This document shows positions 26,371-35,234 of a stretch of DNA of 64,000 bases, piece by piece. The notes under the pieces are model-generated. The model did not search any database. It had not been told where the DNA came from and saw only the letters and a program-made list of their open reading frames with translations. The position numbers and the translations under genes are program-made. Origin of the DNA: Pseudomonas sp. PD9R (lineage in GTDB: Bacteria > Pseudomonadota > Gammaproteobacteria > Pseudomonadales > Pseudomonadaceae); NCBI RefSeq assembly GCF_019200975.1, contig NZ_JAHTMR010000009.1:166909-230908 (forward strand), in the 5' to 3' direction. Each line of letters starts with the position of its first letter. Positions within the stretch are counted from its first letter, which is position 1.

Positions 26371-27159
26371 ATGACACACATCGCCGAACTACTGATGTAC
26401 GTCGCTCCAGAACCGATCCGACAGGCCAACGAGCGCTGGCTGACGCGAATCCTTGAGCGGCTGGGCGCCACCCGCCGCAGCGCCGAGGGTTTATCACTAA
26501 TGGATCTTTGGCTGTCCCCGCAATTATTGCTGACCCAAACCTGTGGCTATCCGTTGATGACGGCATTGCGCGGCCAGGTCCGGGTGCTCGGTCGCCCCCG
26601 TTATGAACTGCCGGACAGCACCGGCGGCAATCATTGCAGCCTGCTGTTGAGTCGAGCCGATGATCAGCGGCGAACCCTGCCGGACTTTCGCGGCAGCCGT
26701 GGCGTGATCAATGGCGAAGATTCCAACAGCGGCATGAATCTGCTGCGACATCGACTTGCGCCGCTGCATCGCGACGGTCAGTTTTTTTCCCGGGTCGGCA
26801 TCAGCGGCAGCCACCGTGAAAGCCTGCGCTGGTTGCGCGAAGACCTTTCCGATCTGGCGGCCATCGACAGCGTGACCTTCGCCTACCTGGCGCGACACGC
26901 CGCAAACGAAGTTTGTGGTTTACGTGTTGTCGGGCGCAGTGCATTGAGTCCGACCTTGCCGTTCGTTACCGCCGCCACGGTCACTGATGAACAGGCTGAA
27001 AACCTTCGGCAAGTGATGAATCAGGCTTTGCGCGAACTGCCGGAAGTGGTCGAAGCCCTTGGTTTGCACGAGGTGTTGGCGGCCGGCGAAAGTGACTATC
27101 AGGTGGTACTCGACTATCAGCAGGAGGCTGAAGCTCTGGGGTATGGGCGCCTGCATTAG
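26371..27159 (+). CDS. PhnD-like substrate-binding protein without signal peptide
   Basis: 262 residues resembling the periplasmic phosphonate/phosphite-binding fold (LMDLWLSPQLLLTQTCGYPL near residue 46, then VINGEDSNSGMNLLRH near 112, VTFAYLARHAAN). No signal peptide or lipobox precedes the domain, so it probably works in the cytoplasm, and no permease or ATPase gene is adjacent. ATG at 26371 follows GGAAGAA. The ligand is unknown. It lies upstream of the ECF sigma factor gene but with a 191-bp gap. Confidence 0.75.
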   Translation: MTHIAELLMYVAPEPIRQANERWLTRILERLGATRRSAEGLSLMDLWLSPQLLLTQTCGYPLMTALRGQVRVLGRPRYELPDSTGGNHCSLLLSRADDQRRTLPDFRGSRGVINGEDSNSGMNLLRHRLAPLHRDGQFFSRVGISGSHRESLRWLREDLSDLAAIDSVTFAYLARHAANEVCGLRVVGRSALSPTLPFVTAATVTDEQAENLRQVMNQALRELPEVVEALGLHEVLAAGESDYQVVLDYQQEAEALGYGRLH

Positions 27160-27171
27160 ATGGCGTACGTC

Positions 27172-27202
27172 CTGTAGGAGCTGCCGAAGGCTTCGATCCT
27201 GG
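27172..27202. repeat. Solitary REP
   Basis: GTAGGAGCTGCCGAAGGCTT without an inverted partner. The following 27225-27290 is conspicuously AT-rich (TTTAAATATTATTAATGAAT) and may hold the sigma factor gene promoter. Confidence 0.65.
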
Positions 27203-27350
27203 CGGTAAAACGAACACTGGAGACGTTAAGGGTTAATTCATTTATGGAATATAAAAATCACTTTTAAATATTATTAATGAATAAGCCTCCTTGCTAGGAT
27301 CGCGTTACCGGACCTCCGGACATTCAGCGACCCCTAACCTTGGAGCCTCT

Positions 27351-27884
27351 ATGTCCGGCACCGATATTTCCCATCGTAATGATGTGGGCGGATTATTCCG
27401 CGCTCATTACCCCTGGCTCTGCGCCCAATTGCGCCAGCATCTGGGGGCCAGCTCCAGTGTCGAAGACATCGCCGCCGAAGCTTTCGTGCAATTGCTCGAA
27501 GCGCCAGCGCCGGTATTAATCCGCGAGCCTCGCGCCCTGTTGAGCACCATCGCCCGCCGCCTGATCTATCAACTATGGCGTCGCCGCGATCTGGAACGCC
27601 AACACCTTGATCAACTGCGACACGCCGATCAACCGTCAACACCTTCACCCGAAGAACTGGCGCAACTGACCCAGGCCTTAGATGGGCTCGACCGCACACT
27701 CGCGCGCCTGCCCGGCAAGGTTCGGGCGACCTTTCTGCTGTCGCGGGTCGATGGTCTGACCTACCCGCAAATCGCTGCCGAACTGGGTATTTCCCCGCGT
27801 TCGGTCAGCGCTTACATGACCCGCTCCCAGGCGCTGTGCACCCGGCACAGTGCCAATCAATTCCTGAACCAGAGGTCCGCATGA
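27351..27884 (+). CDS. ECF-family RNA polymerase sigma factor (FecI-like)
   Basis: 177 residues with sigma-70 region 2 (FRAHYPWLCAQLRQHLG, DIAAEAFVQLLE near residue 40) and region 4 helix-turn-helix (LPGKVRATFLLSRVDGLTYP followed by QIAAELGISPRSVSAYM, about 120-160). TTGGAG lies 5 bp before ATG 27351. No FecR-type anti-sigma or TonB receptor gene is nearby. Instead its TGA is embedded in the ATGA start of a betaine-type binding protein gene, which is odd for this class. Confidence 0.9.
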   Translation: MSGTDISHRNDVGGLFRAHYPWLCAQLRQHLGASSSVEDIAAEAFVQLLEAPAPVLIREPRALLSTIARRLIYQLWRRRDLERQHLDQLRHADQPSTPSPEELAQLTQALDGLDRTLARLPGKVRATFLLSRVDGLTYPQIAAELGISPRSVSAYMTRSQALCTRHSANQFLNQRSA

Positions 27885-28894
27885 GATCAATCAAAACCTT
27901 GCTCGGCAGTTCGCTGTTGGCGTTGAGCCTGATTGCCAACCAGGCATCGGCAGTGGAAAAAACGGCACCCATTCACTTTGGCGACATCACGTGGGAAAGC
28001 GGCAGCCTTATCACCGAGATCCTGCGTTTGATTGTCGAGAAAGGTTACGGCTATCCGACGGACACGTTACCGGGCAGCACCGTCAGCCTCGAAGCGGCAT
28101 TGGCCAAGAATGACATTCAAGTGATCGGCGAAGAGTGGGCCGGGCGCAGTCCGGCGTGGGTCAAAGCCGCGTCGGAAGGCAAAGTGTTCGGCCTGGGCGA
28201 CACAGTCAAGGGAGCCACCGAAGGCTGGTGGGTGCCGGAATACGTGATCAAGGGCGATCCGGAACGTGGCATCAAAGCCTTGGCACCGGAGCTGAAATCC
28301 GTCGCCGACCTCGCACGTTACAAGGACGTGTTCCGTGACCCGGAAGACCCGAGCCGTGGCCGCTTCCTCAATAGCCCCACCGGCTGGACCTCGGAGATCG
28401 TCAACAGTCAGAAACTCAAGGCTTATGACCTGACCGCCAGCTACGTCAACTTCCGCACCGGGTCCGGCGCGGCGCTGGATGCCGAGGTGGCATCGTCAAT
28501 CCGCCGTGGCAAGCCGGTGCTGTTCTACTACTGGTCTCCGACGCCACTGCTGGGCCGTTTCAAACTGGTGAAACTCGACGAGCCACCGTTCGATGCGCAA
28601 GCCTGGAAAACTCTGGCCGATGCCAACAACCCGAATCCCAAAGGCACCCGTTCGATGCCGGCAAGCCTGGCCATCGGCGTATCTGCGCCGTTCAAGACGC
28701 AGTATCCGGACTTGGTGGCGTTCTTCGAAAAAGTCGACTTGCCGATTGATCTGTTGAACCAGACGCTGGCCCAGATGAGTGAAAAGCGGCAAAAGCCGCG
28801 TGAAGTCGCCGAAGGTTTTTTGCGTGATCAACCGCAAGTGTGGAAGGGCTGGGTGCCTGGTGAAGTGGCAGATAAAGTGAGTGCGAGTTTGTAA
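27881..28894 (+). CDS. Glycine betaine/choline-type ABC substrate-binding protein (OpuAC family)
   Basis: 337-residue periplasmic binding protein with a signal peptide (MRSIKTLLGSSLLALSLIAN, cleavage after QASA near residue 24). The OpuAC fold is indicated by IHFGDITWESGSLITEIL, then EEWAGRSPAW, GWWVPEYVI and PVLFYYWSPTPLL, where aromatic residues form the cation box. No permease or ATPase is adjacent, so it is an orphan binding protein. Translation is coupled to the upstream sigma factor by a 4-bp overlap. Confidence 0.9.
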   Translation: MRSIKTLLGSSLLALSLIANQASAVEKTAPIHFGDITWESGSLITEILRLIVEKGYGYPTDTLPGSTVSLEAALAKNDIQVIGEEWAGRSPAWVKAASEGKVFGLGDTVKGATEGWWVPEYVIKGDPERGIKALAPELKSVADLARYKDVFRDPEDPSRGRFLNSPTGWTSEIVNSQKLKAYDLTASYVNFRTGSGAALDAEVASSIRRGKPVLFYYWSPTPLLGRFKLVKLDEPPFDAQAWKTLADANNPNPKGTRSMPASLAIGVSAPFKTQYPDLVAFFEKVDLPIDLLNQTLAQMSEKRQKPREVAEGFLRDQPQVWKGWVPGEVADKVSASL

Positions 28895-29033
28895 GACGCC
28901 AAGAGTTTGTGCGTTGCCTTGCCTGTTCGCGAAGGACCGATTGTCGGAGCTGTTAGTTTTGACAGTAGACGGCCAACTCTCATACTTGGATTCTGTACTT
29001 GAAAGTTTTAAAACTTACAGTGCGGAGTCCAAT

Positions 29034-29678
29034 ATGAAAATCAAATGGCTAACTTTCTTTGGGATTGCATGTGTTGGCATTGCCGCGTTGTTTTTTGTTT
29101 ATGCGGGCAGTAGTAAAACAAGCCATAGAACATACACAGTGTTCAATCCTCCTCTGAGTGACGTAGAGAAGGCGATAGTTCAACCGCAGATTGATCAACT
29201 GCTCAAAAGCACAACAGGTGGAAAACAGGTCAGCTCCACTCAGGTGGAGTTCGATAGCGGTGTTGTAACCACGTTCCAGGTCCCGGGCGCCACCCATGAA
29301 CCTCACACGACTTGTGATTTTGGTTTTTTTTGTGTTTGGGAAGCCAATAATTACTTAGGTACAAGGGTCGCTCAGCCTGTGCTAGCCAGCGGAACAATCA
29401 ACTTGCCTGTGTACATGACTCGCGAGGTTTCCTCCTGGAAATATAATAACAATATATATAGAACGATTGTTTATGGCCTCGATGGCCCAAACGGTGCTGG
29501 CAAAATTATGACGAGCACACTAAAGGAAATTGATAACGGCGGTGAATGCTGCCCCTTCGGTGAGGCCGAAAAATCCAAAGCATGGACGGAAATATATGAA
29601 ATGAGCAGCCTCGGCGAATACAACGACAAGATAGTGAGTCTTCGTTTCACTCCAATGTTTGTCCGCGCTCCTCAGTGA
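29034..29678 (+). CDS. Membrane-anchored hypothetical protein, low GC, possible peptidase-inhibitor-like core
   Basis: 214 residues. An N-terminal hydrophobic segment (WLTFFGIACVGIAALFFVYA, about 5-24) anchors an extracytoplasmic domain. The stretch TTCDFGFFCVWEANNYLGTR (about residues 94-113) resembles the C-x-G-x-x-C-x-[YW]-x3-[NY]-Y-x-G core of beta/gamma-crystallin-like and family I36 peptidase inhibitors; a second Cys pair is at GGECCPFG. ATG at 29034 has CGGAG 6 bp upstream. Codon use and base composition are more AT-rich than neighbours, suggesting recent acquisition. The function is not recognised. Confidence 0.65.
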   Translation: MKIKWLTFFGIACVGIAALFFVYAGSSKTSHRTYTVFNPPLSDVEKAIVQPQIDQLLKSTTGGKQVSSTQVEFDSGVVTTFQVPGATHEPHTTCDFGFFCVWEANNYLGTRVAQPVLASGTINLPVYMTREVSSWKYNNNIYRTIVYGLDGPNGAGKIMTSTLKEIDNGGECCPFGEAEKSKAWTEIYEMSSLGEYNDKIVSLRFTPMFVRAPQ

Positions 29679-30088
29679 CATTCGTCGCTGAATCGATTTT
29701 GTCCTGAATACTGGCCGACTAGTGGCCTTGCTTAGCCCTGATGACTGTCTATGCTGGCTTGTAACAAATCATGTCGATTACCTCCAGGTGAACGATATCC
29801 AAGCCGCAAGAGTGCGCTACCCAAGTCACCAATGCCTGGCTGAATGGAGCTACCTAATAAATGGATTTTGCTTATGAGTACGTTAGGGCTGGCCCGGTCC
29901 CGGGCTATCAAGAGAAGGATGTCTTGATGAGGACGTCGCAATCAGGACCCTCCGATTCAACATCATTTATCACCTGACAAGTCCTTCCTGTGGAGGGGCG
30001 CGTGTACCTGTTCCGTGGAACGTAGTGGTGGATTTGAAAGACCAGCAACTTTCTTAAATCAAAAGACCGCGCTTAGGGTGATACGACC
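29679..30088. other. 410-bp intergenic stretch without a supported gene
   Basis: Only short unsupported frames are present, including a 69-codon minus-strand frame at 29732-29941 with no ribosome binding site. The stretch has intermediate GC and lacks REPs, unlike other gaps here. It may be decayed DNA that arrived with the low-GC gene before it. The chemoreceptor gene promoter must lie near its end. Confidence 0.5.
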
Positions 30089-31408
30089 ATGTTCAACCTA
30101 CATCACAAGGCTGACCTGCTGGAAATCGAACGCTACAGCTGTGCGCTGACCGAGGCTAACGCCAAGTTGGCGGCCGTCAGCCGTTCGATGGCGATGATTG
30201 AGTTCACCCCGGATGGCATTGTGCTCGATGCCAATGAAAATTTTTGCAGCACCATGGGTTACAGCGCCGAAGAAGTCCGCGGCAAACATCACCGGATTTT
30301 CTGCGAAGAGGTGTTTTACCGCAGCGAAGCGTACGCCAAATTGTGGCGCGACCTGGGGCGTGGCGAGCCGGTCAGCGGGACCTTTTTGCGCTTGAACAAG
30401 AGTGGCAAGGAAATCTGGCTCGAAGCCAGTTACATGCCGGTCTACGGTCCTGATCGCCAGGTCAAAAGCGTGATCAAAGTGGCTACGGACATTACTGCCA
30501 GGGTTAATAAGGAGCACGAAAACCAAAGTATGCTCGCCGCCATCGGGCGCTCTATGGCCGTCATCGAGTTCACCCCTGAAGGCCGGGTGATTGCGGCAAA
30601 CGAAAACTTCCTGAAAACCACCCAGTACTCGCTCAACGAAGTTGTGGGGCAGCATCACAGCTTGTTCTGTCACCGTGCCGAGGCCGAATCCGCCTCGTAT
30701 AAAGCCTTCTGGGCCTCACTCAATCGCGGCGAATATCACTCCCATCGTTTCGAGCGCAGGAACAAGCAAGGTCAGACGATATTTCTCGAAGCATCCTACA
30801 ACCCATTGTTCGACGCCAAGGGCCGGCTGTACAAAGTGGTGAAGTTCGCCAGCGACATCACCCATCAGGTCACCACGTTACAAACTGCCGCGGAATCGGC
30901 CCACAGCACCTCGGTACAAAACGACGCCTGTGCGCGCAAAGGTTCGGAGGTGGTGCAGCAAACGGTGCAGATCATCCAGGACATTTCCAAAGACTTGAAC
31001 CAGGCAGCGTTGAGCATCGATGCGGTCAGCAAGCAGTCGGACATCATCGGCACCATCGTGCAGACCATCCGTGGCATTGCTGATCAAACCAACCTGCTGG
31101 CGCTCAACGCGGCCATCGAAGCAGCCCGCGCCGGCGAACATGGGCGAGGGTTTGCGGTGGTGGCCGATGAAGTGCGCAGCCTTGCCGCACGCACCAGTCA
31201 GGCGACGCTGGAGATCGTCGATGTGGTGCGCAAGAACCACGACTTGTCGTTGAGTGCGGTGTCGAGCATGCAGTCGAGCCTGAGCCGAACCGGGCTCGGC
31301 GTGGAGCTGGCGAACGAGGCGGGCGAAGTGATTCTGGAGATTCAACAGGGATCGCGGCACGTGGTGGATGCGATCAGCCAGTTCAACTCGACGTTGCAAC
31401 TGAACTAG
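30089..31408 (+). CDS. bdlA: PAS-PAS methyl-accepting chemotaxis-type transducer (BdlA-like)
   Basis: 439-residue soluble transducer. Two PAS domains in tandem (about residues 28-135 starting SMAMIEFTPDGIVLDANENF, and 150-258 starting SMAVIEFTPEGRVIAANENF) precede a methyl-accepting signalling domain with the hairpin IADQTNLLALNAAIEAARAG and EHGRGFAVVADEVRSLA (about 330-370). There is no membrane segment or HAMP domain. This matches P. aeruginosa BdlA, which links oxygen/redox or c-di-GMP cues to biofilm dispersal. Function in this organism is inferred. Confidence 0.88.
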   Translation: MFNLHHKADLLEIERYSCALTEANAKLAAVSRSMAMIEFTPDGIVLDANENFCSTMGYSAEEVRGKHHRIFCEEVFYRSEAYAKLWRDLGRGEPVSGTFLRLNKSGKEIWLEASYMPVYGPDRQVKSVIKVATDITARVNKEHENQSMLAAIGRSMAVIEFTPEGRVIAANENFLKTTQYSLNEVVGQHHSLFCHRAEAESASYKAFWASLNRGEYHSHRFERRNKQGQTIFLEASYNPLFDAKGRLYKVVKFASDITHQVTTLQTAAESAHSTSVQNDACARKGSEVVQQTVQIIQDISKDLNQAALSIDAVSKQSDIIGTIVQTIRGIADQTNLLALNAAIEAARAGEHGRGFAVVADEVRSLAARTSQATLEIVDVVRKNHDLSLSAVSSMQSSLSRTGLGVELANEAGEVILEIQQGSRHVVDAISQFNSTLQLN

Positions 31409-31415
31409 CAATCCA

Positions 31416-31484
31416 TGTAGGAGCTGCCGAAGGCTGCGATCTTTTGACTGTCAAAAAATCGCAGCCTGCGGCAGCTCCTACAGG
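31416..31484. repeat. REPIN between convergent genes
   Basis: GTAGGAGCTGCCGAAGGCTG and inverted CAGCCTGCGGCAGCTCCTAC with a loop of about 15 bp, lying 7 bp after the transducer stop and touching the stop of the next minus-strand gene. Confidence 0.9.
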
Positions 31485-31485
31485 G

Positions 31486-32043
31486 TTACAGCGAAGCGAG
31501 GAACTTGTCGACCACCTGGGTGCTGCCTTTTTCGCTGCTGCTGGTTTCTTTGTCGGCCTGCGCCAATTGCATTTTGTCTTTCATGCGATCGGCAACTTCT
31601 TGAGCAACCGCTTGTTGTTTCTCTGGCGGCATGGCTTTCAAGTCTTCTTCAGTAATCCCCATCTCTTTCAGGATGCTGTCGCGCAAACGCTGTTCCGGCG
31701 TTTTGCTCATGTAGTCCTTGAAGTCGCTCATGGCTGCGCTGTCGGTGGACTGAGTCGTGCCGGTCGAGTCGCTCGCTTGCAGGGTCACGCGGGTTTTGGC
31801 GAACGCTTCATCAACGTTATCGCTGATTTTGCTCGCCTCACTCACTTGTTGCGTGGCGAGTTGAGTGGCGGAGTCCTGCACCTGCTTGGTGGCCGTGGTT
31901 TGCGCCTGCACATTGTTTTGCAGGGCCTGGGCCATGATCGCTTGAAGACCGCCCTGAAGTCCGGCGGCAGCATCGGCGCTCGGCTCGTCGCCGGGACGTT
32001 TGGGAAGTGGGGTGACCAACGATTGTTTTGCACTGACCAACAT
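31486..32043 (-). CDS. Hypothetical helical protein, glutamine/alanine-rich
   Basis: 185 residues without signal peptide or membrane segment. The N-terminal half is low complexity (GLQGGLQAIMAQALQNNVQA, then Q/A/T-rich). The C-terminal half contains SKTPEQRLRDSILKEMGITE and EDLKAMPPEKQQAVAQEVAD (about 110-150), which looks like a small helical domain. The layout resembles pseudomonad proteins of unknown function and perhaps secreted substrates, since there is no Cys and the N-terminus is unstructured. Function not recognised. Confidence 0.75.
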   Translation of the reverse strand: MLVSAKQSLVTPLPKRPGDEPSADAAAGLQGGLQAIMAQALQNNVQAQTTATKQVQDSATQLATQQVSEASKISDNVDEAFAKTRVTLQASDSTGTTQSTDSAAMSDFKDYMSKTPEQRLRDSILKEMGITEEDLKAMPPEKQQAVAQEVADRMKDKMQLAQADKETSSSEKGSTQVVDKFLASL

Positions 32044-32207
32044 GATGTGTAGACCTTGTGGGTTTGCGGTGCAGTGCTTTCAGCAAATAACGTGCCTGAC
32101 ATAAAAACTGCTAATGAAACAACATGTTATGTGGATTTCGATGCGTTTGGCGGTGATGCTTGCGGTCAAGCCTTGCCGTCGGGCGGCAGGACTCGACCGC
32201 TGGATCA

Positions 32208-33632
32208 TTAGCGATGGGCAATGTTCTCCAGTGCCAGGTTACGGGTACGTGGGCCGAACCAACTGATGGTCAGCATCACGATCAGCATGCTGCTGACAAT
32301 GAACGCCAGCACGCCGGGCGTACCGAAATGTTCGAGAAAAATCCCGATCAGCAAACTGCTGAACACCGTCGACAAACGACTGAACGAATAGCAGAACCCC
32401 ACCGCACGCGCGCGGATGTTGGTGGGGAACAGTTCACTTTGATAAGAGTGATAGCTGAAGCTCAGCCACGCGTTGCAGAAGGTGATCATCACCCCGCAAA
32501 AGATCAGGCCGAACGCGCTGGTCTGAAACGCAAACAACGTTCCGAAGGTCATGGCGCCGAGGGCCGAGCCGACGATCTGCCACTTGTTCTCGAAGCGATT
32601 GGCGAACTTCACGAACAGCAACGGCCCGAGCGGGTAGGCGAGGGTGATGACAAAGGCGTACATCAGGCTGTGGGTCACGCTGACGCCTTGGCCGTTCAGC
32701 AGCGCCGGCAACCAGTTGCCGAAACCGAAGAAGCCAATGGCCTGGAACACGTGAAACACAATCAGCATCAAGGCCCGACGACGATAAGGTGGCTGCCAGA
32801 TATCGGCGAAACGGCCCTTGCCCTGAATATCCACTGCCGCCAGTTCCGGTTCGTCCAATGGTTTGCGTTGATCCTTCACGCAGCGCGCTTCGATGCGGGC
32901 GAGAATCTGGTCGGCCTCGTCAAACCGCCCATGCTGGGCCAGCCAGCGCGGTGATTCCGGCAGGCGCGAGCGCAGCCACCAGATAAACAACGCAAACACC
33001 GCGCTCGCCAACACCACAAAACGCCAGCCGGAAATGCCGAACGGCGCCTGCGGCACCAGCCACCAGGACATCAGCGCTACCGCCGGTACGGACAGAAACT
33101 GCACGAAAAAAGCGAAGGCAAACGCCGAACTGCGCATGCGCTTGGGCACCAGTTCCGAGAGGTACGCGTCGATGGTCACCAACTCGATGCCCAGGCCAAT
33201 GCCCACCAGAAACCGCATGCAGATGATGCCCAACGCCGAACTTTGAACGCCCATGGCCACCGTGGCGACGGTGTACCAGATCAAGGCGAAGGTGAATATC
33301 GCGCGTCGGCCGAACCGATCAGCCAATGGGCTCAAGAGGCTGGCACCGAGGAAGAGCCCAAGAAACGTCGCCGAGGCGAAGGCCGCCTGATCGGAGAAAC
33401 CGAACACGCCCTGATTGCCGGTGGCGAAGATGCCGTCGCTGATCAGGCCGGGGCTGATGTAGGCGGTCTGGAACAGGTCATAGAGTTCGAAAAAACCACC
33501 GATCGACAGCAGGGCCACCAATCGCCAAATGGTCGAGACGGCGGGGAGGCGATCGATGCGGGCAGAAATCTGTGCGGCGCGCACGGGGTCGATGTCGTCT
33601 GTTTGAGCAACGCCGGGGGAATGTGCAGTCAT
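32208..33632 (-). CDS. MFS transporter (sugar/aromatic acid porter type)
   Basis: 474 residues with about twelve membrane segments. MFS signatures are visible: LADRFGRRAIF in the loop 2-3 region (about 105-115), the later RLPESPRWLAQHGRFDEAD after segment 6 (about 220-238), and FPTNIRARAVGF near residue 385. The PESPRWL motif places it in the sugar-porter/NiaP-type group. The substrate cannot be assigned. Monocistronic, no regulator adjacent. Confidence 0.88.
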   Translation of the reverse strand: MTAHSPGVAQTDDIDPVRAAQISARIDRLPAVSTIWRLVALLSIGGFFELYDLFQTAYISPGLISDGIFATGNQGVFGFSDQAAFASATFLGLFLGASLLSPLADRFGRRAIFTFALIWYTVATVAMGVQSSALGIICMRFLVGIGLGIELVTIDAYLSELVPKRMRSSAFAFAFFVQFLSVPAVALMSWWLVPQAPFGISGWRFVVLASAVFALFIWWLRSRLPESPRWLAQHGRFDEADQILARIEARCVKDQRKPLDEPELAAVDIQGKGRFADIWQPPYRRRALMLIVFHVFQAIGFFGFGNWLPALLNGQGVSVTHSLMYAFVITLAYPLGPLLFVKFANRFENKWQIVGSALGAMTFGTLFAFQTSAFGLIFCGVMITFCNAWLSFSYHSYQSELFPTNIRARAVGFCYSFSRLSTVFSSLLIGIFLEHFGTPGVLAFIVSSMLIVMLTISWFGPRTRNLALENIAHR

Positions 33633-33770
33633 GGGCTGATCCAGTTTTTATTGATGGAGAAGCTTAGCCTGCTATCGGAAAAAAATGATTGTGAATCCCG
33701 GTAGTTGTGTACCGAGATTTGCCGAGTTATTGCAATGAGTGGTTACGTTTTAGGGATTTATAGCGGCCAC

Positions 33771-34409
33771 TCAAGGCAGGCCGTTACAGCCATGTTTTAG
33801 AAAACCGGGACGTTGCGCCAGGCGTTTGAAGTAATCGTCGACAGCCGGGTAGTCCGGGCGCTCGATGGGCGTCATCAGCCAGCGGTTCACTGACAAGCCA
33901 ATGACAACGTCGGCCAGCGTAAAACTTGCCCCGGCGACGTAAGCCTTGGTGTGCGCGAGTTGATGTTCGAGGATCGCCATTTTCTGGTTCCAGCCGCGCA
34001 CGCCGACGGCAAGACGATGGGCGTCCTGGAATTCCGGGTCTTTGCGCACCAACGCCATGAATGCATAGCTCCAGGACGGATTGAGCTCGGTGGCTTGCCA
34101 ATCCATCCACTGTTCCACCCGCGCGCGCGCGGCAGGTTCGGTGGGCAGCAGGTCGGCATGATGATGGTGGTGTTTGCCGCACAGGTAGCGGCAAATGGTG
34201 TTGGACTCCCACAACACGCCCGCCTCATCGATGATCACGGGCACCTGTGCGTTGGGATTGAACCTGAGAAATTCGGGACTGTGGGTCGAGGCAAAACCAC
34301 TGCCCCAATCCTCACGTTCGTAGGCAATGCCCAGTTCCTCGCAAGTCCACAAGACCTTGCGGACGTTGATCGACGAGGCTTTGCCCAAAATCTTCAGTGA
34401 ATGTTCCAT
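33771..34409 (-). CDS. Glutathione S-transferase family protein
   Basis: 212 residues. The N-terminal thioredoxin-like domain (ILGKASSINVRKVLWTCEEL) has Ser/Asn near the glutathione site, NAQVPVIIDEAGVLWESNTI contains the cis-Pro and the SNTI gamma-glutamyl contact (about 53-72), and the C-terminal helical domain has YVAGASFTLADVVIG with the conserved helix-6 Asp. CGGAG lies 8 bp before the start. The histidine cluster GKHHHHHADLLP (about 78-89) is a notable family variant. Confidence 0.93.
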   Translation of the reverse strand: MEHSLKILGKASSINVRKVLWTCEELGIAYEREDWGSGFASTHSPEFLRFNPNAQVPVIIDEAGVLWESNTICRYLCGKHHHHHADLLPTEPAARARVEQWMDWQATELNPSWSYAFMALVRKDPEFQDAHRLAVGVRGWNQKMAILEHQLAHTKAYVAGASFTLADVVIGLSVNRWLMTPIERPDYPAVDDYFKRLAQRPGFLKHGCNGLP

Positions 34410-34539
34410 TGTGCTACTCCGTTAGCGGATTGGTGCGCTACGGGAATTTAACCATGTGCCTGGTTGCCGCCATGAGCAACACCATCAAGGTTAGTTGAAA
34501 TCCCGTAGGGTGGGCGATGCGTGGTCGGACGGTGCGGTT

Positions 34540-35037
34540 TTATGGAAGGTATAGCAAGAGTTCGCTCCAGATAAGGGACGAACATGCACTGGGAATGTGC
34601 GGCTCGAGTATCGGCTGCTTGAGGACCCAGCCCTGAAGTTGTTGGTCGATGAACACTGGCGTCGATTCAATGCATTTACCGTTAGGGGCGGAGGTCACCT
34701 GCTCTACGGAAACAAACAACGGCCCCGGCAGATCGAACACCAGCTCGGAGCGGCTCACCAGTCCGGTGTCTTTACTGGCAATGCATGAGTTTCTGCGCCC
34801 ACTCAAGTCCGTTGTCATGACGCCTGCGTCTTCAAGGCTCGCATGCCAGACGTTCATCACAACTGACGGCCCATTTCCCCTTGGGTGAGCGGCAAGACAG
34901 CTTTTGACCGCTGGCATGAAGCGAGAGTCGCTCAAGTATTGAATCCAACCCTCTGATTGCGATGCCTGAAGTGTCTGGCCGAGGCAAAGCATCAGCAGTG
35001 GGCTGAGCATGATCAGTTTGCGCATGGTGGTGTTCAT
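34540..35037 (-). CDS. Exported hypothetical protein
   Basis: 165 residues with a signal peptide (MRKLIMLSPLLMLCLGQTLQ, cleavage near ASQ). The mature part has six cysteines (including FMPAVKSCLAAHP, RRNSCIASKD, NGKCIESTP, IPSACSSL), suggesting disulfide bonds in the periplasm. The start is uncertain: ATG at 35037, ATG at 35025 or GTG at 35073 are in frame and none has a good ribosome binding site. I do not recognise the family. Confidence 0.65.
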   Translation of the reverse strand: MNTTMRKLIMLSPLLMLCLGQTLQASQSEGWIQYLSDSRFMPAVKSCLAAHPRGNGPSVVMNVWHASLEDAGVMTTDLSGRRNSCIASKDTGLVSRSELVFDLPGPLFVSVEQVTSAPNGKCIESTPVFIDQQLQGWVLKQPILEPHIPSACSSLIWSELLLYLP

Positions 35038-35130
35038 TGGAGGTGGGCGATCGGGGCTGGATTCTGCACGCACCGCTGAACGGGTGCCCGATCAAGGTGT
35101 TTCAAAATACGAAACAACCTGGATACCTCA

Positions 35131-35230
35131 TCTAGGAACTGCCGCAGGCTCGGGCCGCGTTTTGACGATCTTTTGATCTTGCCTTTAACAAACAAGATCA
35201 AAAGATCGCAGCCTGCGGCAGCTCCTACAC
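35131..35230. repeat. REPIN downstream of gntR
   Basis: CTAGGAACTGCCGCAGGCTC and inverted GCAGCCTGCGGCAGCTCCTA. The left arm has diverged and carries a CGGGCCGCG insertion, while an internal AAAGATC / GATCTTTT pair remains. Confidence 0.8.
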
Positions 35231-35234
35231 AGAG

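Noticed and set aside
29732..29941. 69-codon minus-strand ORF in the gap before the chemoreceptor gene
   Set aside because: No ribosome binding site, no motif and uneven composition.
32160..33704. Two long plus-strand ORFs across the MFS gene
   Set aside because: They mirror the transporter gene in a high-GC region and lack ribosome binding sites and motifs.
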